This document shows, one piece after another, positions 10,465 through 18,510 of a stretch of 64,000 nt of DNA. This DNA is from Chaenocephalus aceratus (taxonomy: Eukaryota; Chordata; Actinopteri; Perciformes; Channichthyidae): positions 11,616,894 through 11,680,893 of the forward strand of contig CM043800.1 of the NCBI GenBank assembly GCA_023974075.1. The letters are read 5' to 3'. A model generated the notes under the pieces. It made no database searches. It worked only from the letters and a program-made list of their open reading frames with translations, and was not told where the DNA came from. Both the position numbers and the translations under genes were made by a program. Each line of letters opens with the position of its first letter. Positions within the stretch are counted from its first letter, which is position 1.

Positions 10465-10578
10465 CGCTAATATTGGGTATTTTATTGGGTTCGGGATTCC
10501 TATGGATGACTGCCTAGGAGAGAGCGCAGAGAAGCGTGTAAGACTGCGACTCCGCCTCCTGGTCTCAACTCCAGTTTG

Positions 10579-10773
10579 TCATGGATTAAGTCCACAAAGC
10601 CCTGAAATGTTTGCCGAAATGAGATCTGCACCTTCCAAAGTAGGATGAATGCCGTCTCTCTTAATCAGACCAGGTTTTCCCCAGAAGGCTGTCCAATTAT
10701 TTACGAAGCCCACATTGTTTGCTGGGCACCACCAAGACAACCAGCGCTGAAATGATGACATGCGGCTATACAT
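10579..10773 (-). pseudogene. L2 LINE ORF1 C-terminus (SGNH esterase end), copy 1
   Basis: Encodes [20 protein letters not shown] and then RDGIHPTLEGADLISANI. The D-x-x-H block (DGIHP) is the last catalytic block of SGNH/GDSL-type esterases, which occur in ORF1 of CR1/L2 LINEs. The upstream part of ORF1 is missing because the copy is 5'-truncated at about 10811. The complete version is represented in copy 2 at 29453-29929. Confidence 0.7.
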
Positions 10774-10828
10774 GTCATCATTGATCAGATTGGGGAGGGG
10801 ACCAGAGAAGTATTATGTATGTATTATA

Positions 10829-11889
10829 TAGTGCTGTCAAAATTATCGCGTTAACGGCGGTAATTAATTTTCTGAATTAATTGCGTTAAAATATTTAACG
10901 CATTTAACGCGTGTGCAGAATGGCCCGCCCCATACGTGCCACCAGTGGCAGCGCCAGGGTATGGCTGGGGTAGGCTACACCCATACCAAGAAATGGCTTA
11001 GCCCCACCATGAAAAATGATGTTAAAGTAAGCAAAATAAAGTCTGCCAACTCGCGGAGTAAATTGCACAGACAGCAGTTAGTAAGATTGATTTCAGTAGC
11101 CACGGTTTTGAAAACTTTTGTCACGTAGTGATCGTCTTCTCAATAGAACATCTTTGATAACGGCGTGGTGTTGTTGCAGGAAGTCCCGACGCAGAATACT
11201 TTTGCTGTAGTACAGGGCAGAGCCATATAATAATAATAATATGGCTCTGGTACAGGGGTGCACATAACTGGTACGCAGGTTATGTGCGTAATCTGAAATG
11301 CATACCGTCACTTGTGTCACAAAGCGCATTTGCGTACCGACGTACTTGTGAAGCTTTTCCAGAAGGCGGTTAGATCACCGGATGACAGAGTCGGTCTCCG
11401 TGTGCACAGACAGGGCTGCTGTTAACGTCGGTCTGTCCAACGGAACTGTGCCAAAACTACGCCAACCGGCTGCGGAGGGAGACTCCCCCCTTCACTGGAG
11501 AACTGCGCTAAAACAGCTGATCACAACGTTCACACTCTGTGGTCACGAAGTACTCCACTAGCCGCCGCCCCCCCCCTCTGTCGACTTTCCTGAAGTACTC
11601 CCCCGTTGATAGAAATCAACACGTAATGAATTAAGACCCCACGGTTTGATGATTGATAGGTGTGTGGGTTGTCTTTCATTTTGACATGCAGAATTTTTTT
11701 ATAATAAACATAGATACTGTATGTTAAATGGATATATCCGCCTTCTTTCATTTATCTTTCCATTCCCACAACAATATACATAAATAAATGGCATATTTTG
11801 GACAAAGTTCGAATGGTGATTAATCATGATTAATTAATTTTTAAGCTGTGATTAATCTGATTAAAAATTGTAATCGTTTGACAGCCCTA
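10829..11889. mobile_element. hAT-type DNA transposon with perfect 8-bp TSD
   Basis: The left end TAGTGCTGTCAAAATTATCG and right end (reverse complement TAGGGCTGTCAAACGATTAC) are inverted. Both are flanked by GTATTATA (10821-10828 and 11890-11897), an 8-bp target duplication diagnostic of hAT. The interior has terminal AT-rich TTAAT/GATTAAT arrays and a GC-rich middle but no transposase, so it is non-autonomous. Confidence 0.92.
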
Positions 11890-11897
11890 GTATTATA

Positions 11898-12142
11898 CAA
11901 AGGGTATAATATGAAGTACTTGGTAGGAAGGGGTTTTTCTTTAAGGGGTGCAAAACTTTAGAACAGGGTAAAATATTCATTAATTTGTATTGAATTGAGT
12001 TTTCGTTTTCTTTTTTGATTTTCAACATACTATTTGTACACAATGACTTTTCCATATTTCTGACATACTATACTTTTTTGACTTTTTTCTGTAGAATCTT
12101 GACAAAACTATTACTTGTTCTTAAATGATCACCTATTGCTGG
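11898..12142. other. Unique DNA of the long-TIR element
   Basis: AT-rich sequence between the hAT insertion and the relic of ORF A. No gene or repeat is recognised. Confidence 0.5.
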
Positions 12143-12200
12143 AGATGAGATGAAAAAGCTACAACGCTTAAAGAACTTTTTTCTAAAAACTCTCAATTCT
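12143..12200 (+). pseudogene. Relic of a second copy of ORF A (3' end only)
   Basis: GATGAAAAAGCTACAACGCT, then TAAAGAACTTTTT, closely matches the codons near residues 229-240 of ORF A (6208-6245). It is followed, as in ORF A, by GACTCC and a promoter-like module. It shows that an ORF A-type gene once ended just before the gene at 12300. No open frame remains. Confidence 0.6.
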
Positions 12201-12205
12201 ATAAT

Positions 12206-12270
12206 TGACTCCCAACATTTAACGCAATAAGCCCCACCCTCCACTCAGCAAATCATCTAAAACGAAGGAC
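12206..12270 (+). promoter_or_regulatory. Repeated promoter-like module, copy 3
   Basis: Contains TTAACGCAATAAGCCCCACC, then CTCCACTCAGCAAATCATCT and AAAACGAAGGAC. The ATG at 12300 follows 30 bp downstream. It is very similar to copy 4 at 14124. Confidence 0.6.
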
Positions 12271-12299
12271 CTCACTAAGACGACAGTTGCAAACCAGCC

Positions 12300-12791
12300 A
12301 TGGATCTGAGAAAAACCAGGACTCCCCCCGCGAGTTGCAGCCAGGAACAGACTCTTGAACTACCATCAACACCACCATGTGGGAAACCCGAATCTTGCAG
12401 TACTATTGCTGCTGATGCTACTCCTCGGGTCAAGAAGTCTCGGTTTAGGGACACAGTGAAATCGGAATTGTTTTATATTCTGGAGATGGTGATGTATCGG
12501 TACAGAGAAGAAATCTGCAAAGAATGCCGAGGCAGTAACCCCGACCAGAGGCAACACGATTGTCGGAATGACATGCCCGATTTCTTCTTCAGAAACAATT
12601 ACAAAGCGTTAATGAAAAGACTTTGGCTCGCCAACTTCATTACAGTGATTAACCAGAGTCTTATTGAAAAAGGCATTCGCGAGGATGAACTGAGGATAGG
12701 ACGCGCTTCGGAAGCTTTTCTGCACAAGCTTATAAAATGCAGATGCCTCAAGAAGAGACTTGAAATATCCATACAGAGTTGGATGGAGTAG
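12300..12791 (+). CDS. Element ORF B: 163-aa protein with C2HC-like cluster
   Basis: An intact ORF starting at GCCATGGAT (good vertebrate context), 30 bp after a promoter-like module. It shares its first six residues, MDLRKT, with ORF D at 14205. The N-terminal 45 residues are Ser/Pro/Thr-rich and look disordered. From residue 50 it is helical and basic. Residues 73-88 (CKECRGSNPDQRQHDC) give C-x2-C-x9-H-x-C, a plausible zinc-binding cluster, followed by FFFRNNYKALMKRLW. I do not recognise the family. Function is unknown, and a role in nucleic-acid or protein binding is only a guess from the Cys/His cluster and charge. Its probable poly(A) signal, AATAAA at 12870-12875, ends one base before the next ATG. 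Confidence 0.6.
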   Translation: MDLRKTRTPPASCSQEQTLELPSTPPCGKPESCSTIAADATPRVKKSRFRDTVKSELFYILEMVMYRYREEICKECRGSNPDQRQHDCRNDMPDFFFRNNYKALMKRLWLANFITVINQSLIEKGIREDELRIGRASEAFLHKLIKCRCLKKRLEISIQSWME

Positions 12792-12876
12792 AAGAAGACT
12801 AACAACCAGCAGTTGGATGGAGAAGAAGCCAGGGACTTGTTCAATGCAGTGACTTTTTTCTTTAAGTAAAATAAAA

Positions 12877-13341
12877 ATGGGAAACTACTATGCAAAACTC
12901 TCTGTATATATTGATCAGAATGTAGTCATTACCCTTTTAATAAGTGTGGTGATGGGGACGATTGAAAACAGAACGAGTAGTGACCCCTGTGTAAAAGGAA
13001 TGGCTGAAGTTTGTAAACTGGAAGACATTTTGGATATCGTTCGTTCTGGCAGTACTATTCCGGGTCATTGGGAAACGATTGTAAACAAAACATTTAAAGT
13101 GGTCCTGGAATCTTCATTTTCCGAAACATTCTGTAACATTACCTCACAAATGAAACAAACATCAAAAGTGTATCATGTGCTCTCATTGTATGCTCTGTTT
13201 GTAGATGTAATGCATCTTTGTGTCGAAAACAGCATACGCATGAATATTTTGACTGAAGTGAAAAAAATCCATCACGATATCTCCAGTAATATGGGGAATT
13301 CTAAGCTGGAGACGGTCCTGGGGATGCTACAATCAGTATAA
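12877..13341 (+). CDS. Element ORF C: 154-aa helical protein with MG N-terminus
   Basis: An intact ORF starting AAAATGGGA, 85 bp after ORF B. The N-terminus MGNYYAKLS fits an N-myristoylation signal (Gly2, small residue at position 6, Lys7), suggesting membrane association. Most of the rest should be alpha-helical and moderately hydrophobic. A hydrophobic helix at about residues 96-118 (KVYHVLSLYALFVDVMHLCV) sits where Bcl-2-like proteins have their central BH1 helix. The similarity is weak and the characteristic NWGR-type signature is absent, so this is only a possibility. A poly(A) signal AATAAA lies at 13363-13368. No module precedes it directly, so it may be expressed from the ORF B promoter or an unseen one. 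Confidence 0.55.
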   Translation: MGNYYAKLSVYIDQNVVITLLISVVMGTIENRTSSDPCVKGMAEVCKLEDILDIVRSGSTIPGHWETIVNKTFKVVLESSFSETFCNITSQMKQTSKVYHVLSLYALFVDVMHLCVENSIRMNILTEVKKIHHDISSNMGNSKLETVLGMLQSV

Positions 13342-13520
13342 CTATTGATTTTGTGTGTGAAAAATAAAAAAAGTGTTTTTTTACATTTAAAAACTGTTGT
13401 CATCATTATAGCAAGGGGCGCGTGTCTGATACATGTGTATTACAGTCCTTCTTTTTGTGTTTTTCAGTGTTTTGTGTGTGTCTGTACACACAAAGCACAA
13501 ATCATTTAAAACAAACCCTG
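13342..13520. other. Spacer after ORF C
   Basis: Holds the poly(A) signal at 13363-13368 and TGTGTGT/TGTACACA-rich DNA. No gene is seen. Confidence 0.4.
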
Positions 13521-14115
13521 AATCAAATTTAGAGAGGACCATTAAGAGTCAGATGCTTGACCAAATCTACTAAAACAAAGTACTTCATTATCTACTTTTT
13601 TCAGCTTTTATACACAAAAGTGTATCTTTCAGTAACTTTCTCAGATAATTTAAGCATAAATCTGTCAAATGTTCAAAACAGCCTTGGTTCACTGACATAG
13701 CCTCTAAAATCAAAAAACTTGCCTTTTTAGAGTCAGAATCCTAACGAAATCTCCTCAAACAGAGTACTTCATGGTAGTGATACGCTTTTATACACAAAAG
13801 TGTATCTTTTCAGTAACTTTCTAAGATAATTTAAGCATAAATCTGTCAAATGTTCAAAACAGCCTTGTCCCACTGACATAGCCTCTAAAATCACAAACTG
13901 CCATTAAGAGACGGAATCTAATAAAACAGAGTACTTTCATGGTAGTGGTCAGCTTTTAAAAAAGAAAAGTGTATCTTTCAGTAACTTTTTGAGAGAATTA
14001 AAGCATAAATCTGTCAAATGTTTCAAAACAGCCTTGTTTCACTGACATAGCCTCAAAATCACAAATTGCCATTAAGAGTCAGATGCTTTACGAAATATAA
14101 TAAAACAGAGTACTT
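13520..14115. repeat. Tandem repeat, about 178-bp unit, about 3.3 copies
   Basis: Units begin near 13545, 13725, 13903 and 14069 (CCATTAAGAGTCAGATGCTT or variants). They contain AAACAGAGTACTTCATGGTA, CTTTTATACACAAAAGTGTA, TCTTTCAGTAACTTTC, TTTAAGCATAAATCTGTCAA and CACTGACATAGCCTCTAAAA. It lies between ORF C and the promoter module of ORF D. Confidence 0.85.
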
Positions 14116-14123
14116 TCTACAGA

Positions 14124-14186
14124 TGACTCCTCCCACTCAACGCAATAAGTCCCACCCCTCTCAGCAAATCATATAAAACTAAGGAC
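14124..14186 (+). promoter_or_regulatory. Repeated promoter-like module, copy 4
   Basis: Contains GACTCCTCCCACTCAACGCA, then ATAAGTCCCACCCCTCTCAG, CAAATCATATAAAACTAAGGAC. The TATAAAA here is a good TATA box, and the ATG at 14205 is only 19 bp past the module, implying a very short leader. Confidence 0.65.
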
Positions 14187-14204
14187 GACCGTTGAAAACT
14201 AGCC

Positions 14205-14777
14205 ATGGATCTGAGAAAAACCAAGTCTGATGTAGCCTACCCTTATTATCACCAGGATAACGGATATGGGCTTAATGACTGGATGTTACAAAGTAGGGGA
14301 GAGGATGTTCCCGAAGAAGAGCTCTCCTCTATATCATATCCATGTAAGGTCTTTAGGACAAAAGAGGACCATGATAACATGACATATGAAGAATATCTTT
14401 CTTTAAAAGATGGTATTATAGATAACCTTTATACAAACAGTATATCTCATACCACTCGCCAAGATCGCAAACGACAATTAGCAGAAAAGAAAAGAAAAAG
14501 TAAAGAAAAACGAAGAAAAAGAAAAAGCAAAATGAAAAGGAGAAGAAAAATGAAAAGCAAACGCAGAATGCGAATGAAAAGAAAAGGGGCCATAGGAGGG
14601 AAAACGAAAAAGACAAAAAGAAGGAAGGTGAAAAGAAAAAGGAACAAAGTGAAGAAATTTAAACTAGAGGATGGTGTTGTAGAGCCATTACCGGATCATA
14701 ATAATCTTATAGATCATCTACCGCTAACAGACTGCTGCGAATGTGTTGTAGTTAGTAAAAAAGTAATTACACATTAG
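14205..14777 (+). CDS. Element ORF D: 190-aa protein with long Lys/Arg-rich domain
   Basis: An intact ORF from GCCATGGAT just downstream of a TATA-containing module. It begins MDLRKT, like ORF B. Residues 7-80 are Tyr/Asp/Glu-rich (YPYYHQDNGYGLNDW, DVPEEEL, MTYEEYLSLKDG). Residues about 86-153 are almost entirely Lys/Arg (KKRKSKEKRRKRKSKMKRRR and onward), followed by an acidic, Cys-containing tail (TDCCECVVV). A nuclear, DNA-condensing or RNA-binding role would fit the basic stretch, but low-complexity basic runs also arise by A-rich expansion. I do not recognise a family. The last nine codons and the stop lie inside the right TIR (from 14749), so the inner TIR boundary falls within this gene. 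Confidence 0.5.
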   Translation: MDLRKTKSDVAYPYYHQDNGYGLNDWMLQSRGEDVPEEELSSISYPCKVFRTKEDHDNMTYEEYLSLKDGIIDNLYTNSISHTTRQDRKRQLAEKKRKSKEKRRKRKSKMKRRRKMKSKRRMRMKRKGAIGGKTKKTKRRKVKRKRNKVKKFKLEDGVVEPLPDHNNLIDHLPLTDCCECVVVSKKVITH

Positions 14778-16432
14778 TTCACAGTCCCTACAATTAAAAA
14801 AAGAGAATATCCTCAGGTATCAATATTAAAAACCTCAATAAGATCTTTTAAAAATAATATGAATACCCCCTTTGTAAAACATATGCTGCATTCGTATACT
14901 TCCAAGAGACTCCTAAACATTTACTTGGGCAGTGTTAATTGTTCTTACGGTAGGTCATTCTGGATAAACCATCTCGAGTGAGCTAGAATTTGAAAGTACA
15001 CAACTGGGGGGAAATCTGTCACCCCCACGAACGCTGACATGACCAAAAGAGGGCGCGAGATAAGTTTGTGCACAGATCTTTTGGCTGTACTCTGAACCCG
15101 ACCCAGATGCTGCATTCGTTTCTTGACTGGCTCTTCGGGCGGTTGGCAGCTAGTTGTCGCACAGGCTAATTAAACCCAATTTGTGACGTCTCTCGGCCAT
15201 GTTTCTTTTTTGAAAAGTGACTAGGTAAGTGGAATTGCCTGTCTTTTTTAAATTTAGTTTTGAGCATATCTCTATACACTCCTCTGGAGGCCATAGCCTC
15301 AGGAGGGGCAAAGGGGGGAGGCTGTAAGGGTAGGCATTTATACAGAGATTAACATCAAAGGCTTTCACCAATGTGAAATTACACCTGCCTGTTATAACAC
15401 ATCACATCAAAGGGCAAACATCAAAGGCTAATTAGATTAGACAACAAAGGGCTCTGAGGGGCAGGGGTCAAAGAGACTATCTTAATCAATACATCAAAGA
15501 ACTATACAACAAAGGTACTGCCTGGGGCTTTTCATTCATATCTGATTGCAGGCTAATTATTCAACTCTCAGGGGCAGGGGTCAACTACCTTAACCCCAAG
15601 AGACTATCTTAATCAATACATCAAAGAACTATACAACAAAGGTACTGCCTGGGGCTTTTCATTCATATCTGATTGCAGGCTAATTACTCCACTCTCAGGG
15701 TCAGGGGTCAAATACCTTAACCCCAAGAGACTATCTTAATCAATACATCAAAGAACTACGCTGGGGGCCTTTCACGCCAATCTGATAACACACACATCAA
15801 AGAATGGGAGGCGGGACATGGGAGGCGGGACTTAGCTCATTGGCCAATGGGAGACAAACTTAGCTCATTTGCATAATTGGGGGCGTGTCCACATGTCACT
15901 TTCTATGCATACTAATTTGACGAAAGCGGCATCATTATAACTACTTAGGTACTATAGCTAATAAAATGGCACTACATTAAAAACTATAGTAATACAATAG
16001 CAGGTGAAAAATACTACAGAACACTACAAACTTACTAAAGGACACTATACAACTCGTATAGTATACTATAGTAATACTATAGTTCATTTATAGTTCATTT
16101 CGTAAGGGAGGTGCATACAGCAGACAGTAGCTAGCAGTTTTCGACAGATACAGCCCACTCAAAAATATATTGTTTTATATCAAATTAATTAATATATATA
16201 TATATATATATATATATTATCTGTACACTTTACGAACTTTACGAGTTTTTTATGGACAACTTTACCATTCAATCTCGTCCGACTGATCTTGCAGCTGTCA
16301 CTCCTCGGCTCTTGGTAGTTCAGGCATTTATCAAACCTGGCAACTCCGGGCTTCCTTGCAGCTGTCAATCAAAGTCCAGTGGCTCCGCCCCAAAGTGTCA
16401 GAAACTTTTCACGTGCGCGCAGACAGACTCCG
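14749..16432 (-). repeat. Main part of right terminal inverted repeat
   Basis: Inverted copy of 3169-5161, starting at TAGTTAGTAAAAAAGTAATT and ending near GCGCAGACAGACTC. It carries the same landmarks in reverse order: ORF A-like 5' fragment (14990-15260), TATA box, about 120-bp repeats (15460-15770), a short ACTATAGT-rich patch (15945-16090), an (AT)n run at about 16190-16220, and the outer conserved flank. Unlike the left arm, it is not interrupted by a transposon and so shows the empty site. Confidence 0.85.
15150..15200 (-). pseudogene. ORF A 5' copy inside the right TIR, stopped after 16 codons
   Basis: Reading on the minus strand from the ATG at 15200, it gives MAERRHKLGLISLCDN and then TAG. 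In the left arm the same position is TTG. Beyond the stop the sequence continues to match the left copy. Both copies are therefore dead versions of the ORF A 5' end, with independent small changes. Confidence 0.55.
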
Positions 16433-16560
16433 CGAGCGAGTGAGGCTGACACTCCCGCGAGCGAGCAAGAGGGCTGTCTCTCTCGCGAGCGCATAGCCGC
16501 TCGCGGGGGTTTAATCTGCGAGCGAGGGTCATTTCATGCACGTGTAAAAGCACATTTCCC
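16433..16560 (-). repeat. Outermost part of right terminal inverted repeat
   Basis: Reverse complement of 1578-1695, rich in CTCGCGAG and GCGAGCGAG motifs, ending in TAAAAGCACATTTCCC. It contains a small insertion (TTTAATCTGCGAGCGAGG) relative to the left arm. Confidence 0.8.
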
Positions 16561-18066
16561 GCTCGTGAGAAGCTTGTTTTGTGCGCTAGAATATTGACCC
16601 AAATCTGACTCCATACGCCCCCCCTACAGGCAGATCACGCAGACTGCGTGGGGCCTCACCTTATGGAGGGGGCCTCACCTTGCGGAGGGGGCCTCACCTT
16701 GCGGAGGGGGCCTCATCTGAGGCGCACCTATGCGCCTCAATTAGGGTGGCGCGGCACGGTTTCGCCGCTGCGAGGCTCTACTAGCACTCATCATATAACT
16801 GGCCCTGGTTGTTCTTGAAAATACTTAATCTGCAATATCTTTTTGGGCCGTAAATCAATATACTTATGATATTATAATGTAATTTTAAGTTTGCACATCT
16901 TTATTTATCATTTTTTCAGTGTGGACATGCAAAAATGTATTTAAAAAAACTAGATAAAAAAAAACCTAAAGTTAAAATCTTGTTTTTCATGCCCCAAGAG
17001 AAATGAAAACACTTGAGGTTTTCATAATTCATGCATGAAAGGGGTCCACACTGTGAGAAGCTAGAGGTGTGATAAAGTGCTGCTCATTTGCTATTTTCAA
17101 TAAACAGTGATGTTTTTGTTATCAGTGAAAATGTAAGGTGCATGTTTTTCAAGAATGAGTTCCTAATTCAATTAATGAAACAATGTAAGAAAAGGCGCTT
17201 GCCTCAATGATGCTGAACTGAATTGAACTTAGTCAATTTCAAACACAGCATTTCGTTTTACCATCATCCCAATTTTTCACTTTAACCAAAGGACAAACTT
17301 TCCCAGGCTATAACTATTATAATGAAATACGAAATTAAATCTCCAGTGGATGTTAAATAAATACAAATCATAGTAATCCTACGAATGTGTAATGATGCTG
17401 TAAAACGTGCGGCCACAACCATTAAAATGCACAACGGGCCACATTACAGGCGAAGCGGTTCTATAATCTTCAGTAATCTGTGGTTGTTGGCTCCGCAGGC
17501 ACCAGAGCATCTTCACCCCCGTAGCTTCATGTCGTGACCTATTGTACCACCCCTGGATTTGTGTTTCATGTAAATATAGTGTGTAATGATACACTGTCAG
17601 AGCACAGATGCTATTATGGCCTTCCTACCAAGCAGAGGTCATCTCTGCCACCCCGCCCTAAAGAGTGGCCGCCTCACTACCGTGGTAAAAAGGCCCTGCT
17701 TTCACCCAGACCAAAATGACAGACGTGACTTTATCTTCGCATTTTGACCCGGGTTTGAGGTGGAGAGTGCTGAGAATCCTATTGGAAACTTCAAGGTTTA
17801 GCAGATACACGGCGATTAGTGGAATTGTTTTCTTTTACATTTTGTAAACCATCTGAACCATTTCTCAATTTTTTGCCTGAGACTAATGATTTCAACTCTC
17901 ACAAGCAAGGTGGAAGGAAGATGAACATTATCTCAGTGATTATGAGAAACAGGGAAAGAGCATTTGGTTCAGAGGCAAGTATACATTGCAAATTCGAGCC
18001 AATCCAAGAAGATATTTACAAATGTCTCCCCTTGAAAGTTCAGATGGGGATAGGCAGAAAAGGTCT
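16561..18066. other. Intergenic DNA, no gene recognised
   Basis: Flank of the long-TIR element. A short tandem repeat lies at 16650-16720. The rest is AT-rich unique-looking sequence; small open frames show no recognisable domain. Confidence 0.5.
16650..16720. repeat. Tandem repeat of about 18 bp, about 4 copies
   Basis: GGGGCCTCACCTTGCGGA is repeated with minor changes (first copy TTATGGA, last copy degenerates to CTCATCTGAGG). Confidence 0.85.
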
Positions 18067-18510
18067 GGGGCCTCATTTATAAACGGTGCGTATGCTCAAA
18101 AGATGGCGTAAGCCAGTTTCTAAGCAATGTTTGTGATTTATAAAAAACAAACTTGACGGGAAAATGTGCGGTCCTCCACGCAAACTCTGACCCATGCGTA
18201 CGCACTACGCACGAAAACGGGAGAGACGAGAAACTGCGACACCGTTGGCAGAAGGAAGAATGGAGAGAAATATGTGAAAATAATTCCATAAATAAAATGT
18301 TACCTCTCATGTATCATATATGAAAGCCTGTTTGAGACTCCTCAGTGCACACAAAAACCTAACTTGGAGAAATAAATATAGACGGATATGTTATTGAAAA
18401 CCACCTCCAATATGTTGTCTTAATGTTATGACATGTATTCTCATAAATGATGCGGTATGCAGAAGGACAGAATTACGTCTAAACTGAGGCTGTTTTGTAT
18501 TTATATAGGT

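Larger units (their letters stand above)
6995..10811 (-). mobile_element. L2-type LINE, copy 1, 5'-truncated, inserted in the long-TIR element
   Basis: The tail (AATCAATCAATCAATG, then TTTATTTATATAGCCCAATA) is at the low-coordinate end, so it reads on the minus strand. It carries the C-terminus of an esterase-type ORF1, an endonuclease and a reverse transcriptase, all broken by frameshifts. It stops at about 10811, short of the ORF1 start found in copy 2 (24612-29990). About 110 bp are missing near 8100 relative to copy 2. Confidence 0.85.
1578..16560. mobile_element. Long-TIR multi-gene element of unknown family
   Basis: The two ends are long inverted repeats. 1578-1695 pairs with about 16433-16560, and 3169-5161 pairs with 14749-16432. 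The left arm was split by a DNA transposon at 1696-3168. Inner homology stops exactly at 5161/14749. Inside are four plus-strand ORFs, four repeated promoter-like modules, an ORF relic and a 178-bp tandem repeat. Two large later insertions, an L2 LINE and a hAT, sit at 6995-11889. I see no transposase, integrase, DNA polymerase, helicase or capsid gene, so it is either non-autonomous or a relic of something larger, such as a Maverick/Polinton-like or other DNA-virus-derived element. No clean target duplication was found at the outer edges. Confidence 0.75.

Noticed and set aside
14416..14647. Minus-strand Phe/Leu-rich open frames
   Set aside because: They are the antisense shadow of the Lys/Arg-rich tract of ORF D.
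1578..16560. Assignment of the long-TIR element to Teratorn/herpesvirus or to Maverick/Polinton
   Set aside because: No TTAA-type piggyBac ends and no polymerase, integrase, protease, ATPase or capsid gene are visible, so naming a family would be unsupported.
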